From IMG/VR virus record IMGVR_UViG_3300017991_000131, positions 1-55,899 of that record: 55,899 bases of DNA. The stretch is one strand, 5' to 3'. The position numbers were made by a program, and so were the translations under genes. The stretch's first letter is position 1. Each line of letters starts with the position of its first letter. This document shows positions 18,677 to 26,818 of this stretch, in pieces. Source of the stretch: a virus. The notes beneath the pieces are model-generated. The model saw only the letters and a list, made by a program, of their open reading frames with translations. It was not told the DNA's origin and made no database searches.

Positions 18677-20139
18677 TGTACACCTACGATCGTACGACGT
18701 TCTACAGCTACGACCGTCGTAGGGAAGCGGCCTTACGAGTCGCCGGGATATTCGAAGCGCCGCCCGCCATGTACGAAGAGATTTACGACTGGGTTGTAGC
18801 CGTCGTTTCCGACCATGAACTTAAGAAAGCACAGTCCTTGTTGAAGGGTCGGAAGGAAAAAACGGACTACGATAAGAGGCTGTCACAGCTTTTGGATGTC
18901 GCCAAAGAGTACAAGACCAACCCGACGTGGAAGAACTACAAAGCGTTCTACGACGTTTCGTGGGTCTTTGGGCATCCTGGGGAACGCGACAGCATCCGGT
19001 TGTTTCAGAAGATGACCCCTGAGAAGCAAAAGGATCTTCAAGAGCGAGCCGACAATAGGTATGAGTACTACAAGGGTCGTGTGGACGGTCACTACGAGAG
19101 TAAGAGACAGGACATAGCCGACATTCAACGTGAAATAGCCAGTATCAAGAAGAGGATTCAGCCCGGCGTTACACTCAAAGGCGACGAGGCCGTGAGGGAG
19201 TTTCCCATCAATCTCAAGGGCTGGCGATACGATACGAAGGATCTGGAAAAGAAACTCCAGAAGCAAATAGACGAGCACGTAGAAGAGTTGAAGGGGACCG
19301 TTAAGTTCCTGGGAGAAAAAGACGAGTCGGCCAAGCCTGAGGTCGCGGAGATGCGTAAGCAGTTGTTAGAAGACCTCAAGAAGTCCATCGAGAGGACGAA
19401 GCTCGGTTGGCAGGGGATAAAGGTAAAGCTGACAACCAAGGCGACAAAAGGGGTCAAGGCTTTTTGGTACGATCCTCAGAGGCTTCTGACGATTATTATC
19501 CCCGACACCCTCCGATGGGAAGGGTTAGAGGGTCTTGGCAAGTCGTTGCGGCACGAGCTACAGCATTTTGCTCAGAGTTATATGGCCTATGCTGTGGACC
19601 GGAGTACATTGATGCTGCCGGAAATGCGGGGTCGTCGCCCTGGTTTCCCTTCTCGTAAGATTCAGACCCCAGAGTTTCGACAACAGTACGACCCCGGACA
19701 CCCTTCGTACAGAAAGGATGACCCGGAGGTTATCAAGTTACGCCAACGGCTAAAGGACCAGGGCCTCTCAGTTAGGCAGTTGGACTTTCACGCCCTGGAC
19801 GACATCGAGTTTTACACTAGGCTCGCGGACTCGATTGATTCGTTCGAGTGGCACTGGAAGCAAGCCCAGAAGGAACATCGGGATCAACTTAAGGAACGAA
19901 AAAGGGACGGCGAAGCATTACCAGCGCCGTTGGAGCTTCGGTCGGCCGTCAAATTGTTTACCGGCACGATTCCGTTTCCAGACTACCGTGACCGGGACTG
20001 GCAGGAGAAAGCGGACGCTTTGGGTGGCTACAGAGCGATAGACATGCTGAAACCCCACGAGTTCTTCAAGGCTCTCAAACGCAGCGCCCCTGGTAAGTAC
20101 CGTAAGGCCCTGTCTGAATTCGTGAAGGCTGTTACCTGA
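18676..20139 (+). CDS. Zincin-like metallopeptidase-domain protein
   Basis: 487 residues. Residues 1-260 are charged helices, including a long coiled coil (about 150-180). From about 262 there is an alpha/beta domain with LRHELQHFAQSYMAYAV: the HExxH metal motif is H293-E294-L-Q-H297. A candidate third ligand, Glu378 in LDDIEFYTRLADSI, lies about 80 residues later, as in gluzincin-type peptidases. Family knowledge: such sites bind zinc and cut peptide bonds. The N-terminus (RREAALRVAGIFEA) faintly recalls the tags upstream. It could be a virion maturation protease or a structural relic; activity is not proven by motif alone. TGATG overlap at its start. Confidence 0.6.
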   Translation: MYTYDRTTFYSYDRRREAALRVAGIFEAPPAMYEEIYDWVVAVVSDHELKKAQSLLKGRKEKTDYDKRLSQLLDVAKEYKTNPTWKNYKAFYDVSWVFGHPGERDSIRLFQKMTPEKQKDLQERADNRYEYYKGRVDGHYESKRQDIADIQREIASIKKRIQPGVTLKGDEAVREFPINLKGWRYDTKDLEKKLQKQIDEHVEELKGTVKFLGEKDESAKPEVAEMRKQLLEDLKKSIERTKLGWQGIKVKLTTKATKGVKAFWYDPQRLLTIIIPDTLRWEGLEGLGKSLRHELQHFAQSYMAYAVDRSTLMLPEMRGRRPGFPSRKIQTPEFRQQYDPGHPSYRKDDPEVIKLRQRLKDQGLSVRQLDFHALDDIEFYTRLADSIDSFEWHWKQAQKEHRDQLKERKRDGEALPAPLELRSAVKLFTGTIPFPDYRDRDWQEKADALGGYRAIDMLKPHEFFKALKRSAPGKYRKALSEFVKAVT

Positions 20140-20156
20140 TTGGTGTAGGTACCCAC

Positions 20157-20489
20157 ATGCCCAAAAAAGACGCTGGCAAAAAGCCCGGAAAACAGCCGGA
20201 AAAGCCCAAGAAACTAACCCTGAACGACCCCGTTCCTCCGGAGGTTATCCAGCGCCTCAACGAGTTGGACGAGGCCCGTATTGATTTAGCCCTCCAATTC
20301 TTGGCGCTTGAAGAAAGCCGGGTCCAGATATTGTCGGCGTCCCATCAGGTTAACGTGCAGAAATCACGGGTGTTCGAGAAGGTGATCACGGACAGAGGTT
20401 TGTCACCTGATGTTCAGGCGGAGATAGACCCGAAGACTGGTTTGTTGAGCGTCCTAGAGGGACCACCACCGGGAGAGCCGCCGTCGTAG
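20157..20489 (+). CDS. Small coiled-coil hypothetical protein
   Basis: 110 residues. A Lys/Pro-rich N-terminus (KKPGKQPEKPKK) precedes a helix with heptad-like pattern (VIQRLNELDEARIDLALQFL, about residues 25-70) and a Pro-rich tail (EGPPPGEPPS). No domain recognised. It lies 17 bases after the metallopeptidase-like gene and before a hairpin leader. It resembles small phage assembly or accessory proteins only in general features. Confidence 0.5.
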   Translation: MPKKDAGKKPGKQPEKPKKLTLNDPVPPEVIQRLNELDEARIDLALQFLALEESRVQILSASHQVNVQKSRVFEKVITDRGLSPDVQAEIDPKTGLLSVLEGPPPGEPPS

Positions 20490-20504
20490 GCCGCGCTTTT
20501 TCTT

Positions 20505-20535
20505 GTGGTAAAGCTCTAGTGTAGAGGTTTGCCAC
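20505..20535 (+). promoter_or_regulatory. Ribosome-site-enclosing hairpin before 20536
   Basis: GTGGTAAA (20505-20512) pairs with TTTGCCAC (20528-20535) with one G-U. An inner CTCT (20514-20517)/AGAG (20523-20526) stem closes a five-base loop. The ribosome site AGAGG (20523-20527) is inside, and the ATG follows immediately. Folding would block initiation, suggesting translational control. Confidence 0.5.
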
Positions 20536-21894
20536 ATGGCCTATATCACTAACCGGGATCGGAACATAACGACCCTGGAGTATACAAAGACTCCGTGGCC
20601 GTTACCGCCGCTCAACGTCTTCTTGACCAGTGGTTTCGAGCCGGGGATATACGATCTTACGTGGGACAATCCGGCGATTCTGGCGTTGAACAGCCAGTTC
20701 AAAATCCTTGGTGTTAACATCTACCGCTCCTTCGATTCGGAGTATGGTCCCTTCTTCCGTATTTCTGACACCTTGGCCTGTGCCTCCTTCTGGCGAGACC
20801 GGACAGACAACGAACTCGTGATCGACGAGGAGGTTACAGAAGACCGGTGGATTATAAGGGGCGAGTGTGGGGCCGGGACCAAGGCTCCCCGGTGGATTTT
20901 CAAGACACTTCTCTGCCCGATCGTCAAGGAGGGGTCCCAGGCCGTCACGGCTAATTTGCCAGACGACGTTTGGGTAAAGATCGACGGCCAGACAGTCCAG
21001 CCATTGCGGGTGGATGGGTTCTCCGGAGAGGTCGAAATCGACCCGTTCATCTACGCGGATGTCGAGACTCAGAAGCTAGACCCTTCGTTGGTCCCTGGTC
21101 CCGATAGCCGGGTGACGGTCACGTACCGGCGCAACCGATCCTTACTCAAGACCGATCTTGACCAGCGGGTCTTTTACCGGCTCACGACCGTCGGAGTGCC
21201 GCTGAAATGTGACCTGACTCAGGTCCAGTGCGAGCAGATGGTTGAGACGCCGATTGAGAACGCAGTGGCCACCAACTCGATGGAAATCGAGAAGCTGGAC
21301 TATATCTGGCGGGAAGCTGTCCGGCGTAATCGGTGGATATTGTCTCAAGGCGGTGAGCGGGTGAAGCTGTTCATCCGTAAGGAGGTGGGAGTCCCTTGCT
21401 CGTGCTTCCAGGCAGAGCATTACGGACAGCCTTTGAATGACTGTCGGAAGTGTTACGGGACTGGCGTTTTGGGCGGCTATGAAGGTCCGTACGAGGCCAT
21501 GATAGCCCCGGACGATGCCGAGAGGCGGAAAGCCCAGAGGGATACGGGAAGGACCGTGGAGCACGTTTATGAGGTGTGGACAGGCCCGATGCCTATCCTT
21601 TCCCAACGGGACTTTCTGGTGAAGATCAATGGTGTCCGGTACTCGATAGGCCCGGTCAGGTTCCCGAGTAACCGGGGAATGGTTCTCCAACAACACTTCA
21701 ACATCGGCCACCTGGACGAGAAGGACATCCGGTATCAGGTCCCGGTGGGCGACCCGGTCAAATACGACGCAGTCCAGTTCAAGCCTCACGGCCCGGAGCT
21801 TGAGGCGGAAGCAAAGCCAACCGAGAAACCCAACATCCCGGACGAGCGTGAGCTAAGAGGACGCACCAAGGTGTGGGAAAACATAGAGTGGTAG
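20536..21894 (+). CDS. Virion structural protein with CxC/CxxC metal site
   Basis: 452 residues. The N-terminal part (about 20-100) looks fibronectin-III-like (YDLTWDNPAILALNSQFKI, VNIYRSFDSEYGPF). In the middle is a rubredoxin- or DnaJ-like Cys cluster: C288-S-C290 and C303-RK-C306 followed by YGTG, likely binding zinc. The C-terminal part is beta-rich, with a Pro/Glu-rich tail. I associate this layout with neck or tail-adjacent proteins of large myoviruses. It abuts the next gene with no gap (TAG then ATG). A neck role is inferred. Confidence 0.6.
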   Translation: MAYITNRDRNITTLEYTKTPWPLPPLNVFLTSGFEPGIYDLTWDNPAILALNSQFKILGVNIYRSFDSEYGPFFRISDTLACASFWRDRTDNELVIDEEVTEDRWIIRGECGAGTKAPRWIFKTLLCPIVKEGSQAVTANLPDDVWVKIDGQTVQPLRVDGFSGEVEIDPFIYADVETQKLDPSLVPGPDSRVTVTYRRNRSLLKTDLDQRVFYRLTTVGVPLKCDLTQVQCEQMVETPIENAVATNSMEIEKLDYIWREAVRRNRWILSQGGERVKLFIRKEVGVPCSCFQAEHYGQPLNDCRKCYGTGVLGGYEGPYEAMIAPDDAERRKAQRDTGRTVEHVYEVWTGPMPILSQRDFLVKINGVRYSIGPVRFPSNRGMVLQQHFNIGHLDEKDIRYQVPVGDPVKYDAVQFKPHGPELEAEAKPTEKPNIPDERELRGRTKVWENIEW

Positions 21895-22395
21895 ATGCCT
21901 AAGCCCTTCATAGCGTCGCGGGTTTACATGAAACCCTTACTCCCCGGTGAACTACCGAACACCGGGGACCTGAACACCATCCTCAAGAGGTCGAAGACGG
22001 ATCTTCTTCGGCGCGTCAAGAGGGAGTTGATGCAGACGGGTTTTTCAGATCGGGCCAAGAGAGCGATAAGCCAGTCCATCAAGATTGAGATAAAGCCGTC
22101 GAGCCTCCAAATCACGGCGACTCACCCGGCATTTGCACCGCTCGTGAAGGGCCAGAAGTCGGAGCAGATGAAATGGTTAACCAAGGCCCGTAAACCGATA
22201 CCCATCGTGACCGAAACTGGGGAATTGGTATTCCGGAGCGCGACGGCCAAGTCGATGGCTGACGGAAGGTGGGTTCATCCCGGTAGGCCGCCGTCGGGTT
22301 TTGTGGATAAAGCGAAAGAGGAATCACGGGCCTTTCTCAAGAAGAAATTTAGAGATGGAGCGCGGAAGAAAATACGCGAAGCTTGGACGAGGTAA
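21895..22395 (+). CDS. Putative neck/tail-completion protein
   Basis: 166 residues, starting directly after the previous stop. Basic, with a helical start (ILKRSKTDLLRRVKRELMQT), a central beta region (IKIEIKPSSLQITATHPAFA) and a conserved-looking loop, GRWVHPGRPPSGFVDKAKEE, followed by a basic helix. Size and order (helix, strand pair with APLV, HPGRPPSGFVDKA, helix) resemble HK97-gp10-type tail-completion proteins. That assignment is tentative. The stop is followed at once by the next ATG, so the three genes 20536-22992 are contiguous. Confidence 0.5.
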   Translation: MPKPFIASRVYMKPLLPGELPNTGDLNTILKRSKTDLLRRVKRELMQTGFSDRAKRAISQSIKIEIKPSSLQITATHPAFAPLVKGQKSEQMKWLTKARKPIPIVTETGELVFRSATAKSMADGRWVHPGRPPSGFVDKAKEESRAFLKKKFRDGARKKIREAWTR

Positions 22396-22992
22396 ATGAT
22401 GAAGGGGCATATTTTTCGAGCGAGTCGGAGAGGGGATGTCAAGGTCATTGGGATGGTCTCCCCGTCTCACAAGATAGAGGACATTCGCCGGGAAGTGCCT
22501 CATGGGGTGACAGTGACTATTCCGGGAGAGTTGGCGGTCCAGTCCAAGGATCTGTGGCGGGGGATCAGCCAACATCACCTTTTTCAGCTTCCATCGGCAG
22601 CGCCACCCGCGCCGACCTCGACTCAACAAGCCGCCAGTAACACGAGCCAGTTAGAAACCCAGGTCCAGGAGCTATCTTCCAGAGTCAGGGCGTTAGAAGC
22701 CGAGAACAAAGAATTACGGGATAAGGATGACACCCAAACCGCCCGTAAATTAGACGAAATTCTAGCTGCGTTACAGGAACGCCCTGTGGTTGTAATGCCG
22801 GGCCAAGTGGCAACCGCCGCTGCCCCGGTTACGGAAGAAGAGACAGTAGACGGGTCGGCCCCCATGTACCTACCCGATCAGATACACCCTGAGGACGCTA
22901 ACGTTAGAATCGACGTGAAGGGTGAATCCGCCACTTCTGACGCTGTTAGCGCGGCAAACGCCCTCAGAAAACTGAGAAAGAAGGGTCATTGA
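22396..22992 (+). CDS. Coiled-coil virion-associated hypothetical protein
   Basis: 198 residues. ATGATG gives two possible starts (22396 or 22399); GAGG at 22389-22392 suits the second slightly better. The N-terminal domain (MKGHIFRASRRGDVKVIGMV, about 1-60) is followed by a linker, a clear coiled coil (LETQVQELSSRVRALEAENK, about 75-120) and an acidic tail ending in basic ALRKLRKKGH. The coiled coil points to oligomerisation. No known domain is recognised. It sits with the neck-type genes. Confidence 0.55.
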   Translation: MMKGHIFRASRRGDVKVIGMVSPSHKIEDIRREVPHGVTVTIPGELAVQSKDLWRGISQHHLFQLPSAAPPAPTSTQQAASNTSQLETQVQELSSRVRALEAENKELRDKDDTQTARKLDEILAALQERPVVVMPGQVATAAAPVTEEETVDGSAPMYLPDQIHPEDANVRIDVKGESATSDAVSAANALRKLRKKGH

Positions 22993-23065
22993 TAAAGTTT
23001 TCTTGTTGAAGCACAAGTGGAGTGGTTTTGAAAACCGTGGTTTTTAACACAAAGGGAATATTCTC
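22993..23065 (+). other. Leader with small inverted repeats before 23066
   Basis: 73 bases. CTTGT (23002-23006)/ACAAG (23013-23017) can form a small hairpin, and GGTTTTGAAAACC (23024-23036) is a near palindrome. AAAGGG before the ATG is the ribosome site. The length suggests a promoter or processing site, but no consensus promoter is clear. Confidence 0.3.
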
Positions 23066-23350
23066 ATGCATCCGAGACAAGCAAGCGTACTGAGTCAGGC
23101 CAACGAGATTGCGGAGCGCACCGCTGTTGAGACAAAGACGGCGGCGGCTCCCGTCATGTGGAAGTACACTGACGGCTCGAAAACGTTCTACCTTGATGAG
23201 AAGGTAATGCCGTGCAAGTCCCCGTGGACTGGAAAGTCTCTTAAGGGCGCTCCGGTTCGGACTCAGTTTTCGGCCATGGTCCAGGATCTCAAGGGCGGTG
23301 ACGAAGGCGGCGAAGGCGGCAAAGAAGCTGGCGAAAAGAACTGGAAGTAG
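23066..23350 (+). CDS. Small hypothetical protein starting MHPRQA
   Basis: 94 residues. The start, MHPRQASVLSQANEIAERTA, resembles the MDPRKA/MNPRKA starts at 13888 and 17358 in its first six residues. A WKYTDGSKTFYLDEK strand pair and a single Cys (VMPCKSPW) follow. The C-terminus is a Gly/Glu repeat (GGDEGGEGGKEAGE). AAAGGG lies upstream. It ends seven bases before the Dps-like gene. Function unknown; the Gly/Glu tail may be flexible and acidic. Confidence 0.5.
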   Translation: MHPRQASVLSQANEIAERTAVETKTAAAPVMWKYTDGSKTFYLDEKVMPCKSPWTGKSLKGAPVRTQFSAMVQDLKGGDEGGEGGKEAGEKNWK

Positions 23351-23356
23351 GCCATC

Positions 23357-23890
23357 ATGCGTGTAGCGAATGAGGCCAGTCCTTATTTCGCTCAGGCGTG
23401 TCAAAGCTTCGCCGGACTTCCGATGGCGGAGTTGGGAGCGCTTACAGCGATTCTAAGGGCGGCCAATGCGATGCACCAGAGCCACCATTGGCGGACGGCT
23501 GGTCCCTCGTATTACGGGGACCATATACTTTTCGAGCGTCTGTACGAGGATTCTCAGCTTTTCATCGACCAGATGGCTGAGAAGGCCATGGGCTTAGGAC
23601 ACCCGGATTTGGTGTGTCCAGTTACTCAGATGGAGGTGATGAGTGTCTTCGTCAATGCGTGGTCGCCCGAAGATCGGCCGAGTGCCGACGAGATGGTGGC
23701 CGTGAGTTTGGCGACGGAAAAGTGTGTTGTTGGGTGTCTCAACGCTGCCAGGGAGAGCCTTGACGCCAAGGGAACGCTCACAAACGGGTTAGATAACCTG
23801 ATTCAAGGTGTAGCTGATAAACATGAGGAGTTCTTATACCTGCTTCAGCAACGAGCAGGTGGGCGAGTTGCTTACACTTACCGTCGATAG
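23357..23890 (+). CDS. Dps-like ferritin-superfamily protein
   Basis: 177 residues. Helix A/B contains HQSHHWRTAGPSYYGDHILF and then IDQMAEKAMGLG. Putative ferroxidase ligands H44, H56, D71 and E75 have spacings 12, 15 and 4, the same as H51, H63, D78 and E82 of E. coli Dps; E60 sits where Dps has D67, and Trp follows the first His in both. Known role: Dps forms a 12-subunit cage that oxidises iron with peroxide and protects DNA. No basic N-terminal tail is present, so DNA binding is uncertain. It sits in a virion operon just before the actin-like gene. It may protect phage DNA or be a repurposed structural cage. Confidence 0.8.
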   Translation: MRVANEASPYFAQACQSFAGLPMAELGALTAILRAANAMHQSHHWRTAGPSYYGDHILFERLYEDSQLFIDQMAEKAMGLGHPDLVCPVTQMEVMSVFVNAWSPEDRPSADEMVAVSLATEKCVVGCLNAARESLDAKGTLTNGLDNLIQGVADKHEEFLYLLQQRAGGRVAYTYRR

Positions 23891-23896
23891 GCAGTT

Positions 23897-23912
23897 CTCG
23901 CCTTCGGGCGAG
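23897..23912 (+). other. UUCG-tetraloop hairpin
   Basis: CTCGCC-TTCG-GGCGAG, a six-pair stem with the very stable C(UUCG)G loop, starting seven bases after the Dps-like stop. No T-run follows, so RNA stabilisation or processing is more likely than termination. Confidence 0.5.
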
Positions 23913-23937
23913 CTAAGATCAGATTGGAGAAGATCAG

Positions 23938-25023
23938 ATGGCGCAAGACCAACCTCAACAACCGCAACCACCCCCGCAGCAACCACCGGCCAAACCCGCT
24001 GCCCCGGCTCCAGCGACTGCGTCCGCGCCTGGGTGTGGCCTGGACTTGGGAACCATGAACTTGGTGTCGGCTCGTCAGACGGGCGGTAATCAAATAGAGA
24101 CCAAGCGCATTCGGGACGTGTTCATTGATCTGGACATCGAGACCAAGAAAACCTTACGCCTGTCCCAAGTTGACTACGTCGAGCAAGGAGACACCCTTGT
24201 CGTGTTAGGGGACCCGGCTCTCAACATGGCGAATCTGTTCAAGCGGGAGGTGCGCCGCCCGCTGTCTCACGGCATCATTTCGTCCGCTGAGTTAGAAGCG
24301 CAACAGATTTTGAGCCTGTTGATTGAGAACGTGCTCGGCAAGCCGGTCTCGCCTAACGAGCATTGCTTCTACAGTGTTCCGGCTGAGCCTGTGGACGATG
24401 TCGGCCAGGATATCATCTACCACACGGAGGTGTTCCGGAAGATCCTCACGGAGTTGGGGTACACACCTCATCCCATGAATGAGGCGATGGCTATTATTTA
24501 CTCGCAGTGCATGAACGAGAATTTCTCCGGTCTCGCCGCGTCTTTCGGCAGCGGTATGATGAATATAGCCCTGTCTTACCAGACGGTGAAAGGGTTGGAC
24601 TTCGCCCTGGCGAGATGTGGGGACTGGGTCGATGCTCACGCGGCCAAGGCCATCGGCTCCACAGCATCCAGGATGTGCGCCATCAAGGAGAAGGGTGTAG
24701 ATCTGTCAAATCCCACAAACCGGGAAGAAGAAGCCATCGCCCTGTATATCCGGGCTTTGATCAAGTATTGCTTGGACAATATCGCGGTCCAATTCAAGAA
24801 GGTTCAGGCAGCTATTGATCTACCCGACCCTGTCCCATTCGTGGTGTCTGGGGGAACGAGTAAGGCGAACGGGTTTATGAAGGTCTTCACCGAGGAGTTC
24901 GAGGCCGTCAAGAGGCGCGGGTTCCCGATAGAGATCAGCGAGATCCGTACCGCCAGAGATCCAATGACAGCCGTAGCGGAAGGGCTTTTGGTCCTCGCTA
25001 TGGAAGAGCACGCAGACGGGTGA
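23938..25023 (+). CDS. Actin-like ATPase fold protein (ParM/MreB/Hsp70 superfamily)
   Basis: 361 residues. A Pro/Gln/Ala-rich tail (1-31) precedes the phosphate-1 motif GLDLGTMNLVSA (D36). Phosphate-2 region is LAASFGSGMMNIALSY (about 199-214), with S202 where an acidic residue is usual. The adenosine motif VVSGGTSKANGF (302-313) is good. HSP70-like PAEPVDDVGQDII and the helix MNEAMAIIYSQC also fit. Known roles of the fold: filament formation and DNA segregation, or chaperone. GGAG precedes the ATG. It lies between the Dps-like gene and a structural gene. It could be a cytomotive filament, an assembly factor or a non-hydrolysing relic. Confidence 0.75.
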   Translation: MAQDQPQQPQPPPQQPPAKPAAPAPATASAPGCGLDLGTMNLVSARQTGGNQIETKRIRDVFIDLDIETKKTLRLSQVDYVEQGDTLVVLGDPALNMANLFKREVRRPLSHGIISSAELEAQQILSLLIENVLGKPVSPNEHCFYSVPAEPVDDVGQDIIYHTEVFRKILTELGYTPHPMNEAMAIIYSQCMNENFSGLAASFGSGMMNIALSYQTVKGLDFALARCGDWVDAHAAKAIGSTASRMCAIKEKGVDLSNPTNREEEAIALYIRALIKYCLDNIAVQFKKVQAAIDLPDPVPFVVSGGTSKANGFMKVFTEEFEAVKRRGFPIEISEIRTARDPMTAVAEGLLVLAMEEHADG

Positions 25024-25024
25024 T

Positions 25025-26218
25025 GTGTATTATTATCTCACACAAGCGCTTAAGCGTCGGCTCGTTCTGGAGCTAAAGGATAGTTTTTCTCGACACCCGG
25101 TCTACGAGAAGGTCGTTCCGTACATTCAGAATCGATACTCTTTCAAGGAACGGCCACAGTTCGGGATTGTTGTAAAGGGGTCCAGCGCTAACAAGATTCA
25201 ACTCTCCGCCGACAACTTTATGGGGTCGGTAATGAGCCATGTGATGTTGGCTTACGTGGGCGCTCCTAAGTACCCGTTAGAATGGGTCAAGGAGGACCTT
25301 GGTTGTATAGAAGCGAACGACGGCGTGATGCCAGCACCTCCTGGGATTTACTACATCGAAATCCTGAGTGCCCCGGACGATCCTCAAACAGAGGGTGAGT
25401 TCGTGATCGATCCGCTTCTAACAGTCAACGACGAGCCGGTTCTCAAGTTTGTAACAGGTGTTGAGAGTGAGGCGCAACTCCAACAACGCCCGGTTGTCGG
25501 AACATTGCGCCTGTGGGAAAACCACAAGTTCCTGTTGGTAGAAGGACAGCACTACAACGTGAATTACGACACGGGGGCGATCGAGCTAATAGCTCGTTCA
25601 CCGGCCGGGGCCGTTCTAACAGCCGACTACAGGTACGCGGTTCCGTCGGTGGGACCTGTTAAGTTCCGGTGGAACACTGGTGATTTTCAAACTCTACCGG
25701 GTGTGGTCCTCGCTTTCGGCAAACGGGCCAAGAAGGGGGATAAGGTAGCGGTGGTTGTGTATGAAGATCGGGTTGAGGCCGCAAGGGCTTTTGGAGGGAG
25801 GTTCGAGGCGTCGTTTGATTTCGATGCCATAGCCAGGGATACGACCCAGATGGAGGAGATAGCCGATCTCATTGTTATGTACCTCTGGGGTCAGAAGAGG
25901 GACACTTTATCCACCGAAGGTATTGAAATCACTGACATTTCCATAGGGGGAGAAGCCGAAGAAGTGTACGACGAGACGGGGGACGATTACTTCTACAACG
26001 CTTCGCTGTCTCTCCAGGTCCAGGCGGACTGGGAGATCCATGTCCCGTTGCCTCTAACAATCAGTCAGGCGACGCCGACGACTCCGGAAACGGACCGGGC
26101 TACCTCTCCTAACGAACCTCAAACGTCCACCATCAGCGGCGACGTTCAGAGCAATCTGTTTTTCTCCACGATCCCCGTCATCGCGGGTCGTAACAATAAT
26201 TTCGAGAGAATTCTCTAG
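25025..26218 (+). CDS. Virion structural protein
   Basis: 397 residues from GTG at 25025, just after the TGA of the actin-like gene. The N-terminus (YYYLTQALKRRLVLELKDSF, SRHPVYEKVVPYIQNRYSFK) is followed by a beta-rich body with NYDTGAIEL and FDFDAIARDTTQMEEIADLI. Tail-adjacent myovirus proteins have a similar mix, and it lies 1 kb before the sheath gene. The C-terminal 50 residues are Thr/Pro/Asn-rich and likely flexible. Possibly a tail terminator or neck protein; no specific family recognised. Confidence 0.5.
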   Translation: MYYYLTQALKRRLVLELKDSFSRHPVYEKVVPYIQNRYSFKERPQFGIVVKGSSANKIQLSADNFMGSVMSHVMLAYVGAPKYPLEWVKEDLGCIEANDGVMPAPPGIYYIEILSAPDDPQTEGEFVIDPLLTVNDEPVLKFVTGVESEAQLQQRPVVGTLRLWENHKFLLVEGQHYNVNYDTGAIELIARSPAGAVLTADYRYAVPSVGPVKFRWNTGDFQTLPGVVLAFGKRAKKGDKVAVVVYEDRVEAARAFGGRFEASFDFDAIARDTTQMEEIADLIVMYLWGQKRDTLSTEGIEITDISIGGEAEEVYDETGDDYFYNASLSLQVQADWEIHVPLPLTISQATPTTPETDRATSPNEPQTSTISGDVQSNLFFSTIPVIAGRNNNFERIL

Positions 26219-26251
26219 GTTGTCAAAATATATAACAGATCGGATTAAAAA

Positions 26252-26674
26252 ATGCCCAAATACGTATTTGAGTGTCCAGTGTGTAATCTTCGTTTTGAGC
26301 GCAGCTTGAAGGTGGGGGACCACCCGACGCACGAGTGCCCGGAGTGTCAGGATCAAGCTCCGCTCGTAATGTCCGGATTCGGATTTTCGTTCGCTGAAGG
26401 GGGCGCGTCAGCGGCCAATTCTGGAGTCCATGATCAAGACTACCCGACGGCCGATAAGGCCGTGGGGCGTAGCGCTAAGAGGCGGTGGGATTACATCAAA
26501 GAGCGCGACAAGGTGAAAGAAGAAGCGAGAAAACAGGGAGAAACTCGCGCACTTATCCGGCACACCGGGGAGGGTTATGTTGATTATGAACCTATGAGCG
26601 ATCAGGGAAAGGAGGCTCGTAAGAAGCTGGAGAAAGAGGCATCTCAGTTAACCGGCGAGCAAGAGAAGCGATAA
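26252..26674 (+). CDS. FmdB-like zinc ribbon protein
   Basis: 140 residues. The N-terminus MPKYVFECPVCNLRFERSLK with C8, C11, C29 and C32 forms a CxxC...CxxC ribbon of the FmdB/CxxC_CxxC type. It is followed by a low-complexity Gly/Ala/Ser stretch (FAEGGASAANSG) and a basic helical tail (KERDKVKEEARKQGE). Such ribbons occur often in phage structural regions and bind zinc; the partner is unknown. It precedes the 164-base leader of the sheath gene. Confidence 0.75.
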   Translation: MPKYVFECPVCNLRFERSLKVGDHPTHECPECQDQAPLVMSGFGFSFAEGGASAANSGVHDQDYPTADKAVGRSAKRRWDYIKERDKVKEEARKQGETRALIRHTGEGYVDYEPMSDQGKEARKKLEKEASQLTGEQEKR

Positions 26675-26725
26675 AGTTTTATTTTCTCCGCCTGTACGAG
26701 AGGTTGTGTGTTGCTTCTCTAAGAT

Positions 26726-26748
26726 TAGATCCGGATCGAATCAGACCG
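26726..26748 (+). promoter_or_regulatory. Recurring leader element A: TAGAT-N4-ATCGAATCAGA
   Basis: TAGAT (26726-26730) and ATCGAATCAGA (26735-26745) occur with identical spacing at 40487-40506. It could be a phage late promoter or a protein-binding site. Confidence 0.5.
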
Positions 26749-26801
26749 TTATCGCCGTGAAGCCAACGCCTCCGACGGTAAACTTCCAAGATGACACCCA
26801 G

Positions 26802-26818
26802 ACCCAGATAGAAATAAC
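26802..26818 (+). promoter_or_regulatory. Recurring leader element B: ACCCAGAT-N2-AAAT-N-AC
   Basis: ACCCAGATAGAAATAAC matches ACCCAGATGTAAATCAC at 40548-40564 in 14 of 17 positions. It lies 20 bases before the sheath ATG. Confidence 0.45.
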
